From assembly GCF_001653755.1 (NCBI RefSeq), contig NZ_CP015125.1, forward strand, positions 1,993,501 through 2,057,500: a stretch of 64,000 bases of DNA, given 5' to 3'. The stretch comes from Dokdonia donghaensis DSW-1. Its GTDB lineage: Bacteria > Bacteroidota > Bacteroidia > Flavobacteriales > Flavobacteriaceae. This document shows positions 1 through 8,807 of the stretch, one piece after another (position 1 is the first letter of the stretch; each line of letters begins with the position of its first letter). Made by a program: the position numbers and the translations under genes. The notes beneath the pieces are model-generated. The model saw only the letters and a program-made list of their open reading frames with translations. It did no database searches and was not told where the DNA came from.

Positions 1-329
1 CAGTACATAAGTAAAAATTGTAACGGTAGTCTTAACCATAGTAACCACATTGGGAATTTACCTTTGTGCTTTGCATTAGTAATCATATCTATATGAACCG
101 TAAAAAATACAAGGAGCATTAAAATAATACCCCACGCGGCATATACTCTGGTAGTATCAAAAAGAAGACCCACACCAAGTACAACCTCTGCCACACCACT
201 CCAGAATACCATTGCTTTCTTATATGGTATGTAAGGAGGCATTATTGCTCCGTAAACACGTGGTTTTATAAAGTGCATCACACCTGCAATGATGTACATT
301 GCAGCCATAATATATAAATGCCAGATCAT
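1..329 (-). CDS. DoxX-like small membrane protein (3' end missing)
   Basis: An open minus-strand frame starts at ATG 327-329 and runs off the left edge without a stop (about 109 codons visible). The protein starts MIWHLYIMAAMYIIAGVMHF and has several hydrophobic stretches, with a KPRVYGAIMPPYIPYKKAMVFWSG segment split between the first two membrane spans, as in small DoxX/DUF417-type four-helix membrane proteins. The family name is from memory of this pattern, so the role is unknown; DoxX-like proteins are often linked to redox stress. The C-terminus is outside the window. It lies in the same direction as the next gene, about 56 bp downstream of it. Confidence 0.6.
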   Translation of the reverse strand, partial: MIWHLYIMAAMYIIAGVMHFIKPRVYGAIMPPYIPYKKAMVFWSGVAEVVLGVGLLFDTTRVYAAWGIILMLLVFFTVHIDMITNAKHKGKFPMWLLWLRLPLQFLLMY

Positions 330-385
330 AAATTTCTTTTGTTTTAAAGATACGTACTAAGGTCGTTTTATGAGATCTTTACTGG

Positions 386-1255
386 TTAAATATACTTCTT
401 ACTGCTCTCAACAACCGTTTCATTTGTAATCTGTAAATGTTTTGGTAGTCGGTTATCGCGAGGGAGTACTGCTAGGTAGCGGTCTGTATTACTAGTAAAT
501 ACATTTTTATAAATAGGTTTTCTATTAAGATCGAGCATTATCACCAGCTCGTGTATAAACTCCTTGTGGTGTATGAGATCTGTGCTACCTAAATGAAAGA
601 TACCGGAGAGTTTTCTATTTATAATATAATGTATCTGCTGGCGTAGTTTTGCATCTGTGGTAGTGTTCATCACAAGATGCGGAAATACCTCTATGGCATC
701 ACCTAGTAAGAGCTCATTTTTAAGAGCTTGTATACGTGGTGAGCCTACCCCAAAAACCATAGGCAATCGCACAATGGCATATTGCTCTTCTGGTAGATGT
801 CTCATAAGGAGTGTCTCTACGCGTATCTTTAGTTTTCCGTATATGCTTTGTGAGAGGGTTTTATCATTCTCATAACTTGGGTAGTTTGAAAATGCGTCAA
901 AAACATTTGCGCTTGATAAAAATATAATACGGCAACCAGTCTCTTGCGCATAGCCCACCATAAGCTCGTGTGCCTCTAGCTGGTCTGTAAATGGACCTCG
1001 CAGCGCCGAGATAATCACCGATGGTTGTACTTGTCGCAATAACTCATACACATCATCATTTACAAGGTCAAACTTTAAATAGTGCTTGTTATCACTATAA
1101 ATTTTACCAGAATGATAGGTGCCATAGGTGTTATAATACCTGTACAATTCCTTGTATAGAGCATTGCCTAAAAAGCCACTGGCTCCCAGTATGAGTATCT
1201 TATCTTTTGACTTTTTAAATGCGATAGCGTACTTATTTTGTATAAAAAATCCCAA
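386..1255 (-). CDS. NAD(P)-dependent sugar epimerase/reductase (RmlD/SDR-like)
   Basis: This 289-residue protein has a Rossmann nucleotide-binding motif, ILILGASGFLG, near residues 21-31 and an SDR-extended layout with YGKLKIRVE as the likely YxxxK catalytic pair. It resembles RmlD-type dTDP-4-dehydrorhamnose reductases and related NAD-dependent epimerases; the substrate cannot be told. The start is doubtful. The longest frame begins with TTG inside a perfect 19-bp hairpin (1248-1290) that looks like the gcvT terminator, and no ATG or GTG occurs before the Rossmann motif. Either the TTG is used, or a rarer start is used, or the 5' end has decayed. The fold is well supported; the exact N-terminus is not. 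Confidence 0.7.
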   Translation of the reverse strand: MGFFIQNKYAIAFKKSKDKILILGASGFLGNALYKELYRYYNTYGTYHSGKIYSDNKHYLKFDLVNDDVYELLRQVQPSVIISALRGPFTDQLEAHELMVGYAQETGCRIIFLSSANVFDAFSNYPSYENDKTLSQSIYGKLKIRVETLLMRHLPEEQYAIVRLPMVFGVGSPRIQALKNELLLGDAIEVFPHLVMNTTTDAKLRQQIHYIINRKLSGIFHLGSTDLIHHKEFIHELVIMLDLNRKPIYKNVFTSNTDRYLAVLPRDNRLPKHLQITNETVVESSKKYI

Positions 1256-1290
1256 ATTTCAAAAAGTAATCCTTTTTGAAATTTGGGATT
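1248..1290 (-). terminator. Strong hairpin terminator after gcvT
   Basis: A perfect 19-bp stem (1248-1266 with 1272-1290) and a 5-nt loop TAATC. Read on the minus strand it is followed by TTTTTT, so it should end gcvT transcription. It overlaps the apparent start of the next minus-strand gene. Confidence 0.85.
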
Positions 1291-1305
1291 AATTTTTCGG
1301 TTTAT

Positions 1306-2397
1306 CTATCCTTTGTAAAATGGAGTCTTTACAACGGTTGCAGGTACTCTTTTCTTGCGTATCTGTATGAAGATTGCTGAGTCCGCTTTCGCGAAAGCGG
1401 TATCTACATATCCCATACCAATACCTTTATCTACAGATGGGCCCATTGTACCAGAGGTAACGTGGCCTATTTTTGTACCTTCTTCTGTAACGATATCATA
1501 CCCTTGTCTCGGTATACCACGCTCTGTAAGTTCAAAACCTACAAGGCGTTGCTTTAATCCTTCTTCTTTTTGAGCCTTAAGTGCATCGCTGTTTACAAAG
1601 TCTTTTGTGAATTTTGTTACCCAGCCTAAACCAGCCTCAAGAGGCGAGGTAGTCTCGTCTATATCGTTACCATATAAACAGTATCCCATCTCTAGGCGCA
1701 AGGTATCACGAGCCGCAAGACCTATGGGTTTTATACCCCAGTCTGCACCAGCTTCTAGAACCTTGGTCCATAGTTGCTCTGCCTCTTCATTTTTACAATA
1801 GATTTCAAAACCTCCACTACCAGTATAGCCGGTAGCACTTATAATCACGTTTTCAAGTCCAGCAAAAGGTGCTACCTCAAAGGTGTAAAATTTAATATCA
1901 GCCAGATCTACATCTGTAAGGCTTTGCATTGCCTCGATAGCTTTAGGTCCTTGTATAGCCAGTAGCGAGTGCCCTTCTGATATGTTTCTAAGATCTGCAT
2001 TAAAACCCTTTTCTGCGTTTTGTTTTTCTATCCAAGCCCAGTCTTTATCTATGTTGCTCGCATTTACAACGAGCATATATTGATCTTCTTTTATGCGGTA
2101 AACAATGAGGTCATCTACAATACCGCCCGTAGCATTTGGGAAGCAATTGTACTGCGCACCACCTACTTTTATTTTAGAAACATCGTTTGAGCATACCCAT
2201 TGTAATAGGTCTAGCGCCTTTTCTCCAGAAACAAGAAATTCACCCATATGTGACACGTCAAAAACACCTACACCGTTTCTTACGGTATCGTGCTCTGCAT
2301 TAACACCCTCATATGATACGGGCATATTATAGCCCGCAAACGGGACCATTTTTGCCCCAAGGGCTTCGTGTACTTTTGTTAAGGCTGTATTTTTCAT
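1306..2397 (-). CDS. gcvT: Aminomethyltransferase, glycine cleavage T protein
   Basis: This 363-residue protein has the usual length and sequence of GcvT: N-terminal GAKMVPFAGYNMPVSYEG, a folate-binding FDVSHMGEF region, SATGYTGSGGFEIY in the middle and a C-terminal GHVTSGTMGPSV stretch. GcvT transfers the aminomethyl carbon of glycine to tetrahydrofolate, releasing ammonia, in the cytoplasmic glycine cleavage system. The other subunits are not nearby, which is common in Bacteroidetes. One copy of the GCTTTCGCGAAAGC palindrome lies inside the gene (1383-1400) and gives an Ala-Phe-Ala-Lys-Ala stretch near the C-terminus. The gene stands alone and ends at a strong terminator. Confidence 0.96.
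   Translation of the reverse strand: MKNTALTKVHEALGAKMVPFAGYNMPVSYEGVNAEHDTVRNGVGVFDVSHMGEFLVSGEKALDLLQWVCSNDVSKIKVGGAQYNCFPNATGGIVDDLIVYRIKEDQYMLVVNASNIDKDWAWIEKQNAEKGFNADLRNISEGHSLLAIQGPKAIEAMQSLTDVDLADIKFYTFEVAPFAGLENVIISATGYTGSGGFEIYCKNEEAEQLWTKVLEAGADWGIKPIGLAARDTLRLEMGYCLYGNDIDETTSPLEAGLGWVTKFTKDFVNSDALKAQKEEGLKQRLVGFELTERGIPRQGYDIVTEEGTKIGHVTSGTMGPSVDKGIGMGYVDTAFAKADSAIFIQIRKKRVPATVVKTPFYKG
1383..1400. repeat. Iterated palindrome copy 1 (in gcvT)
   Basis: Perfect 18-bp palindrome CCGCTTTCGCGAAAGCGG, read as AFAKA in the gcvT frame. Confidence 0.95.
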
Positions 2398-2545
2398 ATA
2401 AAATCTACTTCTTTTTGATACACAAATGTAAGGAAAGGTCTTTATTTGATAGATAAATTAAATCTAAATTATCTACGTATATCGAGAGCGATTTTTAAGC
2501 CTAATGTCGAGTAAGATTTTATGCTTTAGTGTATGTATTCATTTT

Positions 2546-4000
2546 TTAAAGTGCAGAGCTTAGCACTTTTTCCATCACTTCATAACCTGCTTTATTACAA
2601 TGCACACCATCATAGGTGAGTAATGACTGCATCCCGTTTTGTGCATCTCTCATCACACTGTGATAATCTATGTAAGTGTGACCATTTTTAAGTGCGTAGT
2701 CTTTGAGTAATGTATTGAGTTCTGTGATTTTTGTAGCAGGTTGTAAACCAGTTTTCCAAGGGTAGTCATATACTGGAAGAATAGAACTTATGACCACATC
2801 TATATTATGAACTGTGGCAAGCTCTGCCATCGTAATAATGTTATCATAAATGGTTTGATTTGAGGTAACCCCAGTGTTACCCGCAATATCATTTGTACCT
2901 GCGAGGATAACTACTTTTTGTGGTGCTAGGTTGATTACGTCTTTTCTAAAGCGTAGTACCATCTGTGAGGTGGTCTGGCCTCCTACACCACGATTTATGT
3001 AATGAGGATTCTCTTCCCAAAACTCTGGACTTGTACTCGACCACCCCTCAGTGATAGAATCTCCCATAAAAACAATGCGTTGTGAGTTGTTTGTAGTTTT
3101 TAACCGTTCATTGTCTTTTTCGAACTTTTTGAGTAGGCTGCTTTCAGAAAATTTAAGCCACTCTGGTGTGCAGTCTTCAGTGATTACCTCTGGTGTGTCA
3201 GCTGGATCACCTATTTCTTTAGTATGTCCGTATACCCACGAGAAGAAATCTGGCTCGTTAAAAGCATTTGTCCAGCTGTCGTGGTTTACGTTAGGATATA
3301 ATGAAAACCTAGGTGTTTGACCATTTTGTAGCAATGATTCTACCATAAGTTGAGAGTAGATTACTGGCACAACAGCATCTACCTCTCCGTGAAAAATCCA
3401 TACCGGTGTTTGTTGTGCCCATCTCGCAGTGTTTGCAGGATAGCCACCTCCACATATTGCCGTCGCAGCCGCAAAGGTATCTGGCTTTGTGGCGAGCAAC
3501 TCATATGTTCCCATACCTCCCATAGAGAGTCCGCTTAGATAGATACGATTATGATTTATATAAGACTCGTCAAGCGTTTCTTCTAGTAAGGCAGTAACCG
3601 CTTGCATAGCCCAGGTAGGAGTAGGGTTTGCTGGGTATTTAAAGACATTCTGGTTTTCTCCTCGTGTGACCTCCACATCTGCCCAGTAGTCACCTTTTGG
3701 ACATTGCGGAAATATAACCACCGCAGGATATTGCTCATTCATTTTCACAAAGAGATCACTACCGTGTACAAGCTGCGCCTGGTTATCACTACCACGCTCG
3801 CCAGCACCGTGTAAAAATAAATGTAAGGGGTATTTTTTACTCGTATCAAAATTCTCAGGATATAGTATTCTATACGGAAGTTCTTTGCCTTTATAAGAAT
3901 AGGTCTTAGCTTCAAAGGCTTTTAGCGCATCACTAGACACTTGTTGAGCAGATATTTGTAAAGTTATGATACATAGTAAAAGCGATATATAATATTTCAT
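2546..4000 (-). CDS. Secreted two-domain hydrolase: esterase plus SGNH lipase
   Basis: The chosen start is the ATG at 3998-4000, because it gives a clean signal peptide (MKYYISLLLCIITLQISAQQ); the frame is open 63 nt further upstream. The mature protein has two catalytic modules. The first is an alpha/beta hydrolase with a nucleophile elbow GLSMGG and an LHLFLHGAGERG oxyanion region, like feruloyl/polysaccharide esterases of the prolyl-oligopeptidase type. The second is an SGNH hydrolase with FMGDSITEGW (block I), GGQTT, AGTNDI and a late DGVHCN block. Such fusions usually remove acyl groups from plant or algal polysaccharides, which is an inference here. It is probably exported; no T9SS tail is visible. 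Substrate unknown. Confidence 0.85.
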   Translation of the reverse strand: MKYYISLLLCIITLQISAQQVSSDALKAFEAKTYSYKGKELPYRILYPENFDTSKKYPLHLFLHGAGERGSDNQAQLVHGSDLFVKMNEQYPAVVIFPQCPKGDYWADVEVTRGENQNVFKYPANPTPTWAMQAVTALLEETLDESYINHNRIYLSGLSMGGMGTYELLATKPDTFAAATAICGGGYPANTARWAQQTPVWIFHGEVDAVVPVIYSQLMVESLLQNGQTPRFSLYPNVNHDSWTNAFNEPDFFSWVYGHTKEIGDPADTPEVITEDCTPEWLKFSESSLLKKFEKDNERLKTTNNSQRIVFMGDSITEGWSSTSPEFWEENPHYINRGVGGQTTSQMVLRFRKDVINLAPQKVVILAGTNDIAGNTGVTSNQTIYDNIITMAELATVHNIDVVISSILPVYDYPWKTGLQPATKITELNTLLKDYALKNGHTYIDYHSVMRDAQNGMQSLLTYDGVHCNKAGYEVMEKVLSSAL

Positions 4001-4108
4001 TGCACTGGATTTTCGGTCTATTATCGGGTATAACAACTGTAGAAAGTTACTATTTTTTTGCACGATAATGATGCCGTTACCCGTATGATGAATGAAATGG
4101 GGTTATAC

Positions 4109-4126
4109 ACGCTTTCGCGAAAGCGT
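4109..4126. repeat. Iterated palindrome copy 2 (at thrC 3' end)
   Basis: Perfect 18-bp palindrome ACGCTTTCGCGAAAGCGT. Its last base is the first base of the thrC stop codon on the minus strand. Confidence 0.95.
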
Positions 4127-5427
4127 TATTTTAATAAGTAATTTTTGAGTTCTTGATAATCACTTACGGCCAGCGCATCTTTTTGAGCACTCATAAGTTG
4201 TTTTATTTGCTCTGGAAGGGCTAGCGGTCCTACTACTGGCTCTACAGCTGGTAAAAATTTTATGGGATGCGCTGTTTCTAAAAAGATACCGTGCGCATCT
4301 GGGTGGTCTTTAAGGTATTCTTTTAGCCCCAAGTATCCCACAGCACCGTGTGGATCTGCAGTGTAGTTGTGTTCCTTATATATATCAAGCATCGCACCTC
4401 TAGTGGCATTATCACAGTATGAATATGATGAAAACTTAGTAGATAAAAGCTGTCTACTATTTTCAAAAAGCTGGAGAACCCTCACAAAATTACTAGGGTC
4501 ACTTACATCCATAGCGTTACTTATGGTAGGCACAGTAGGAGTTGGGCTGTAATCACCCGTTTTCATAAACCTAGGTATAGTGGTATTACTATTTACAGCA
4601 GCTACAAAGTGATGTACGGGCATCCCCATAAGGTGTGCCACCATACCAGCACAAATGTTTCCAAAGTTACCACTAGGTACAGAAAACACAATCTTATCTG
4701 CCTTGCCCTGTTTTTTTAATTCTTTATATGCAAATAGATAATACAGTGATTGTGGTAACCATCTAGCAACATTAATACTATTTGCAGAGGTAAGCTGTTT
4801 TATATTAGTAATGTCTGTGTCTAAAAATGCTCTTTTTACCATAGCCTGACAGTCGTCAAAGGTGCCGTCTACCTCTAGAGCAGTAATATTTTCTCCCAGC
4901 GTGGTGAGCTGTCGCTCCTGCACGTCAGACACTTTACCAGAGGGGTAGAGTATGACTACTTTTATACCGGGTACTTTATAAAAACCTCTTGCCACAGCGC
5001 CGCCAGTGTCACCACTGGTAGCAACTAGTACGGTTACTTCTTCTTGCTGGTTTTGCTCTTTAAGAAAATGACCTAAACATCTAGCCATAAAGCGAGCTCC
5101 CACGTCTTTAAACGCCATTGTAGGCCCGTGAAAGAGTTCAAGCGTACCTATATGGTTTGTTATGGGAACGATAGGAAAGTCAAACGATAATACATCTGCT
5201 ACAATTTCTCTAAGCGTAGTCTCATCCATCGTGTCACCTACGTACGGTTGCATCACTTGGTAAGCAATCTCTTCTTTAGACAGCTCTTCTATAGTTTCCC
5301 AAAACTGAGTAGGTAGTGTAGGTATGCGCTCAGGGAAATACAGTCCTTTATCTGGCGCAATTCCTTTTATAACTGCGGTGTCAAAGGTTACCTGTGGTGC
5401 TTTATTATTGAGACTGTAATAGTGCAT
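4126..5427 (-). CDS. thrC: Threonine synthase
   Basis: This 433-residue PLP enzyme turns O-phosphohomoserine into threonine and phosphate in the cytoplasm, the last step of threonine synthesis. The PLP lysine sits in GPTMAFKDVGARF (K107). An SGDTGGA loop and SVPSGNFGN phosphate-binding segments follow, and the N-terminus YYSLNNKAPQVTFDTAVIKGIAPDKGLYFPE is typical. The length fits the short bacterial form. No homoserine kinase or aspartokinase gene is adjacent in the window, so it is not in a classic thrABC operon here. Confidence 0.96.
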   Translation of the reverse strand: MHYYSLNNKAPQVTFDTAVIKGIAPDKGLYFPERIPTLPTQFWETIEELSKEEIAYQVMQPYVGDTMDETTLREIVADVLSFDFPIVPITNHIGTLELFHGPTMAFKDVGARFMARCLGHFLKEQNQQEEVTVLVATSGDTGGAVARGFYKVPGIKVVILYPSGKVSDVQERQLTTLGENITALEVDGTFDDCQAMVKRAFLDTDITNIKQLTSANSINVARWLPQSLYYLFAYKELKKQGKADKIVFSVPSGNFGNICAGMVAHLMGMPVHHFVAAVNSNTTIPRFMKTGDYSPTPTVPTISNAMDVSDPSNFVRVLQLFENSRQLLSTKFSSYSYCDNATRGAMLDIYKEHNYTADPHGAVGYLGLKEYLKDHPDAHGIFLETAHPIKFLPAVEPVVGPLALPEQIKQLMSAQKDALAVSDYQELKNYLLK

Positions 5428-5586
5428 TATTAAGAGAGTTACTTTGTTGCTATAAGGTGTATCATTAAAAAGTAAATCTAATAGGTTTTAAGGGATTTTT
5501 CACCATTTTTAGGGTAAAAGGATAGATGTTAATAGAGAATTATAAACTCATTACTATTTGAATAACAGTAGTTTGTATAAAAAAAT

Positions 5587-5613
5587 AAACGCTATTCATA
5601 AAGAATAGCGTTT
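5587..5613 (-). terminator. Hairpin terminator downstream of the 263-aa lipoprotein gene
   Basis: An 11-bp stem AAACGCTATTC (5587-5597) pairs with 5603-5613 around a 5-nt loop. On the minus strand it runs into a T-rich tail. Confidence 0.8.
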
Positions 5614-5638
5614 GAGATTATACTTTGTTATTGCAAGC

Positions 5639-6430
5639 TTACTCTGCAAATGTTCCGTCTGCAGGTTTTTCAAAAAGATTTTTATCTAGTTGAGTAGCTG
5701 TGGCTGTAGGTTTTGTAAAGTTCATTGCGTTGCGCATCTCGGTAGGTTGTCCTTCTTCTACATTATACCATTGTAGCTCACTAGGGAGTTGTAATCCATT
5801 TACTTCTTGCCACTTGTCATATTTAATGTAGCTGTAACGCTCGCTCGGACCTTCCTTACCATAGGTAACTGTATATGCTAGCCACGCCATTTGGTTTGTA
5901 CTAGGATCTCTATAGATGATATAATTATCATCAGACGCGTCACCTACACCGTCTTCAAAGCTAATTTTTGTACCTGGGTAGTCTACACCATCTTTAGATA
6001 GAGCAGGGGCCTCACTATAGGTTATACCTTCGTCACCTAGTACAAAAGGCATTGCATAAAAGTAAAACATAAGGTTGTGGTAAAAACGTGCTCTTTCTGG
6101 CTTAAAAGCAAGACTATCTTGCTTGAGCCATACTTTTTCTCCGTCAAAACCTAAAGTATATGCTGGTGTCTCGATACGTGTTTTTCTAGATTTTAAATCT
6201 ACAGTATGTACTTCTTCTATATCACCTTTAGGAAGTGTAAAGCATAAGTTGTTCATTGCATTCCAAGTGTCAATACCTCCGTGCGCTTTAAAAATAGCGG
6301 CTATATCTTCTGGATATTCTCTTAGCGGTGTCTCAGTTACAGTTTCTTCTGTAATGGTAGTTTGCTTTGTTTCTGTCTTGCAACTTGCGAGCAGTACGAT
6401 AGCTGCTAGTACGAGTAGATTGTTTTTCAT
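5639..6430 (-). CDS. Conserved lipoprotein, DUF6503-like
   Basis: This 263-residue protein begins with a lipoprotein signal, MKNNLLVLAAIVLLASC, with the lipid-carrying cysteine at residue 17 followed by a charged/threonine linker. The body contains AHGGIDTWNAMNNLCFTL, which recalls the conserved HGG..W start of DUF6503 proteins common in Flavobacteriia. These are predicted LolA-like beta folds of unknown function; the family assignment is from memory. It should be anchored in the periplasm or outer membrane. It is monocistronic, flanked by a terminator and by the XRE/membrane pair. Confidence 0.75.
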   Translation of the reverse strand: MKNNLLVLAAIVLLASCKTETKQTTITEETVTETPLREYPEDIAAIFKAHGGIDTWNAMNNLCFTLPKGDIEEVHTVDLKSRKTRIETPAYTLGFDGEKVWLKQDSLAFKPERARFYHNLMFYFYAMPFVLGDEGITYSEAPALSKDGVDYPGTKISFEDGVGDASDDNYIIYRDPSTNQMAWLAYTVTYGKEGPSERYSYIKYDKWQEVNGLQLPSELQWYNVEEGQPTEMRNAMNFTKPTATATQLDKNLFEKPADGTFAE

Positions 6431-6491
6431 TTTGAATTGGTTATAATTAGCTTGTTTTGTAGTAAAAATAGGCGATTACTTACAAAGGAGT

Positions 6492-6692
6492 TTAATCTTC
6501 TTCGGTGAGTTTAAAAAAATCGTTTACGGGTTTATTAAAAAGTGCAGATAGTTTTAAAGCAAGTACGGTAGATGGTACGTACCTATTCTTTTCTATTGAG
6601 TTTATAGTTTGTCTTGAGACGCCTATTTTTTTTGCGAGATCATCTTGAGTAAGATCTAGTATAGCGCGTTCTACCTTAAGAGTGTTAGTCAT
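6492..6692 (-). CDS. XRE-family transcriptional regulator, short form
   Basis: This 66-residue protein is a single Cro/CI-type helix-turn-helix (LTQDDLAKKIGVSRQTINSIEKNRYVPSTVLALKLSALF). Its start overlaps the end of the upstream membrane-protein gene by 8 bp, so the two are probably translationally coupled. Short XRE proteins of this kind paired with a multi-pass membrane protein are common in bacteria; the membrane protein may sense and the HTH protein respond. That link is inference from gene order. Confidence 0.9.
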   Translation of the reverse strand: MTNTLKVERAILDLTQDDLAKKIGVSRQTINSIEKNRYVPSTVLALKLSALFNKPVNDFFKLTEED

Positions 6693-7143
6693 TTGCAGTG
6701 CTTTTAAAAACGTGAAAAACTAATATCTGGCAAAATAGTAATACCCATAGTACAAAGAAGTCGTTTACCGGTTTTAGTGTTGAGCCACCATCTACTATAG
6801 TCTCAGCACCTAGCGTAATAAATGGCATAATAAGCGTTTGTATTACTCCTAGTATAAAAGCAATCATATATGACTTCATACGCATACTCTTGATAAACTC
6901 ATCTTCAATAGGCTCTTTGGCTAGAGAGACCATAAGTAAACCTATGAGCATCGTGTATTTTACAATTATCACTATTGTTGATTTTAGACTTTCATCTGTG
7001 GTTATTATGCTAGATGCAAATAGCGATATAAAAGAAACTATAAATAGTACCCAACCCACTTTTTTAAAATGATGTGGTAGTTGAAACTTGCTAACCTTCC
7101 CTAGACTCTTGCGCTCGCACGCAATAATTTTCTTTATACTCAT
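6685..7143 (-). CDS. Four-helix integral membrane protein
   Basis: The 152-residue protein has about four membrane spans (near residues 31-47, 56-76, 91-112 and 127-146) separated by short charged loops, with a basic N-terminus (SIKKIIACERKSLGKVSKFQ). No catalytic motif is seen. It overlaps the XRE regulator gene by 8 bp and so is probably its operon partner. Function not recognised. Confidence 0.8.
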   Translation of the reverse strand: MSIKKIIACERKSLGKVSKFQLPHHFKKVGWVLFIVSFISLFASSIITTDESLKSTIVIIVKYTMLIGLLMVSLAKEPIEDEFIKSMRMKSYMIAFILGVIQTLIMPFITLGAETIVDGGSTLKPVNDFFVLWVLLFCQILVFHVFKSTAND

Positions 7144-7276
7144 ACTGATTTTCTTTAAGTAATTATAACTTAGCTTTCCAAAATGGAAAGATTGTTTATT
7201 ATAATGTCAAATATACTTTACATTTTGTAATTATCAACTATTTTGAGCAACTATTTATCTAATCTTCAGAATATTC

Positions 7277-7284
7277 TACATTTG
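7277..7284 (+). promoter_or_regulatory. Bacteroidetes -7 box before the TrmH-family gene
   Basis: TACATTTG matches the TAnnTTTG -7 element of Bacteroidetes sigma factor promoters and lies 4 bp before the ATG at 7289, which would give a very short leader. No TTG with ordinary spacing is seen, so the call is tentative. Confidence 0.4.
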
Positions 7285-7288
7285 CGCT

Positions 7289-8074
7289 ATGTCAAAATAT
7301 ATTTCTAGTCTTCAAAACCCAACGGTAAAACGTTTACTTCAACTTCAAGAAAAGTCACGCACTCGTAAGAAGGAAGGTGGTTTTATAATAGAAGGTAAAC
7401 GTGAGATTGAGCTCGCTATCGCTGGCGGCTATACCATTACTGAGGTGTATTATGACGAGCAACTTATAACGCCATCTTCGGTAGAAGAACCTGTGGGGAC
7501 CAAGATATCCCTTACGAGCCTAGCCACTGAAGTTTACAAAAAAGTTGCCTACAGAGCAGGTACTGAGGGGGTGATCGCTTTCGCGAAAGCAAAAAAAACC
7601 ACATTATCAGAATTACAATTACCAGTAAACCCACTCATATTAGTTGCCGAAGCGCCAGAAAAACCTGGTAACATAGGCGCATTACTTCGCACAGCAGATG
7701 CTGCCGCGGTCGATGCCGTTATTATAGCAAACCCCAAAACAGATTTATATAATCCTAACATCATACGCTCTAGCGTGGGTTGTGTGTTTACAACGCAAAT
7801 AGCCACAGGAAGCACAGAGGAGGTTATCTCTTTCTTGCAAGAAAAGGGTGTTGCGATTTACAGCGCCATATTACAAGAGGCGGTAGATTATGCGACGCAA
7901 TCTTATACGAGTGCGAGTGCTATAGTAGTAGGTACAGAGGCTACCGGTTTATCTAGAGAGTGGAGAACGGTGGGTACAAATATTAAAATCCCTATGCGGG
8001 GTAAAATAGACTCTATGAATGTATCTGTAGCAGCGGGAATATTAATCTTTGAGGCTAGAAGACAGCGCTCTTAG
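7289..8074 (+). CDS. RNA 2'-O-methyltransferase, TrmH/SpoU family
   Basis: This 261-residue SPOUT enzyme has the three family motifs: EKPGNIGALLRTADA (motif 1), VVGTEATGLSREW (motif 2) and IPMRGKIDSMNVSVAAGI (motif 3, the knot that binds SAM). The N-terminal part (KYISSLQNPTVKRLLQLQ..RKKEGGFIIEGKRE) is a SpoU substrate-binding domain, as in rRNA 2'-O-ribose methyltransferases of the RlmB/TsnR kind. The exact nucleotide modified cannot be told. One palindrome copy (7577-7590) falls between the two domains and reads IAFAKAKK. It converges on the PPIase gene with only 8 bp between the stops. Confidence 0.92.
   Translation: MSKYISSLQNPTVKRLLQLQEKSRTRKKEGGFIIEGKREIELAIAGGYTITEVYYDEQLITPSSVEEPVGTKISLTSLATEVYKKVAYRAGTEGVIAFAKAKKTTLSELQLPVNPLILVAEAPEKPGNIGALLRTADAAAVDAVIIANPKTDLYNPNIIRSSVGCVFTTQIATGSTEEVISFLQEKGVAIYSAILQEAVDYATQSYTSASAIVVGTEATGLSREWRTVGTNIKIPMRGKIDSMNVSVAAGILIFEARRQRS
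7577..7590. repeat. Iterated palindrome copy 3 (in TrmH-family gene)
   Basis: Perfect 14-bp GCTTTCGCGAAAGC, AFAKA frame, located in the interdomain linker. Confidence 0.95.
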
Positions 8075-8082
8075 AGTAAAGA

Positions 8083-8805
8083 TTATTCTATAATCTTAAT
8101 AGTCATATACACATTTTCTAGTGGCCACTCACTGCCGTCTACTTCTAGTTTATTAATTTCATCTATCACGCTCATACCTTTAGTCACGTGGCCAAAAACG
8201 GTGTGGTCTCCATCTAGGTGATGTGCACCGCGATAAGGTTGTACTATAAAAAACTCAAAAGGAGCGGTTGCATTACTTACATTTTGTTCTGTGTACTTAG
8301 CAGAAGAGAAAGCACCTCTAGTATGTGTGTGAGATGGGTTTGCCTCATTAGGAATCAAGTAACTCCCAAAGCTTGAGCGGTTACGAGCTGTACTTTGTGT
8401 GTCATTATTACCACCCTGCACAACAAAGTTAGGCGAGACTCTATGAATCTGTGTTGTGTTAAAATAGCCATTCTTTACGAGCATAATAAAATTTGCTCTG
8501 TGTAGTGGCGTGTCCTCATAAAGTTGCACCTCAATATTCCCAAAACGAGTTGTGATTCTCACCTTAGTCTCCGGGTTGTTTTCTCCATAGGTTGTAAAGA
8601 AGTCTATAACCTCTGCTTGTTCTTTAATAGTAGGCTCTTTTATGGTACCCATATCTGGTGAAGGATCTTGCTTATCAATAGTTTTTACAGCTGTGATGGT
8701 ATCTTGTATCACGGCTTTTTTGGCTACAGATTTACTTTCAGATTTCTTATCTTGACAACTTGTGCTTAGAGCAAAAATTATAATAATCCAGAGAAAGGTG
8801 CGCAT
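8083..8805 (-). CDS. Cyclophilin-type peptidyl-prolyl isomerase lipoprotein
   Basis: The best start is ATG 8803-8805, giving the lipoprotein signal MRTFLWIIIIFALSTSCQ; longer frames reach 8823 or 8895 but overlap the divergent NUDIX gene. After an acidic/basic linker comes a cyclophilin domain (VRITTRFGNIEVQLYEDTPLHRANFIMLVKNGYFNTTQIHRVSPNFVVQGG) with the FxxxV and QGG signatures and the later HTRGAFSSAK and GDHTVFGHVTKGM blocks. It should catalyse proline isomerisation during folding of exported proteins, tethered by lipid in the periplasm. The sequence is close to the cyclophilin norm, so catalytic activity is likely. Confidence 0.9.
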   Translation of the reverse strand: MRTFLWIIIIFALSTSCQDKKSESKSVAKKAVIQDTITAVKTIDKQDPSPDMGTIKEPTIKEQAEVIDFFTTYGENNPETKVRITTRFGNIEVQLYEDTPLHRANFIMLVKNGYFNTTQIHRVSPNFVVQGGNNDTQSTARNRSSFGSYLIPNEANPSHTHTRGAFSSAKYTEQNVSNATAPFEFFIVQPYRGAHHLDGDHTVFGHVTKGMSVIDEINKLEVDGSEWPLENVYMTIKIIE

Positions 8806-8807
8806 AT

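Noticed and set aside
657..875. Opposite-strand ORFs such as 657-875, 1355-1573, 39390-39626 and 47232-47741
   Set aside because: They overlap well supported genes, have odd composition and no family pattern; they are frame shadows.
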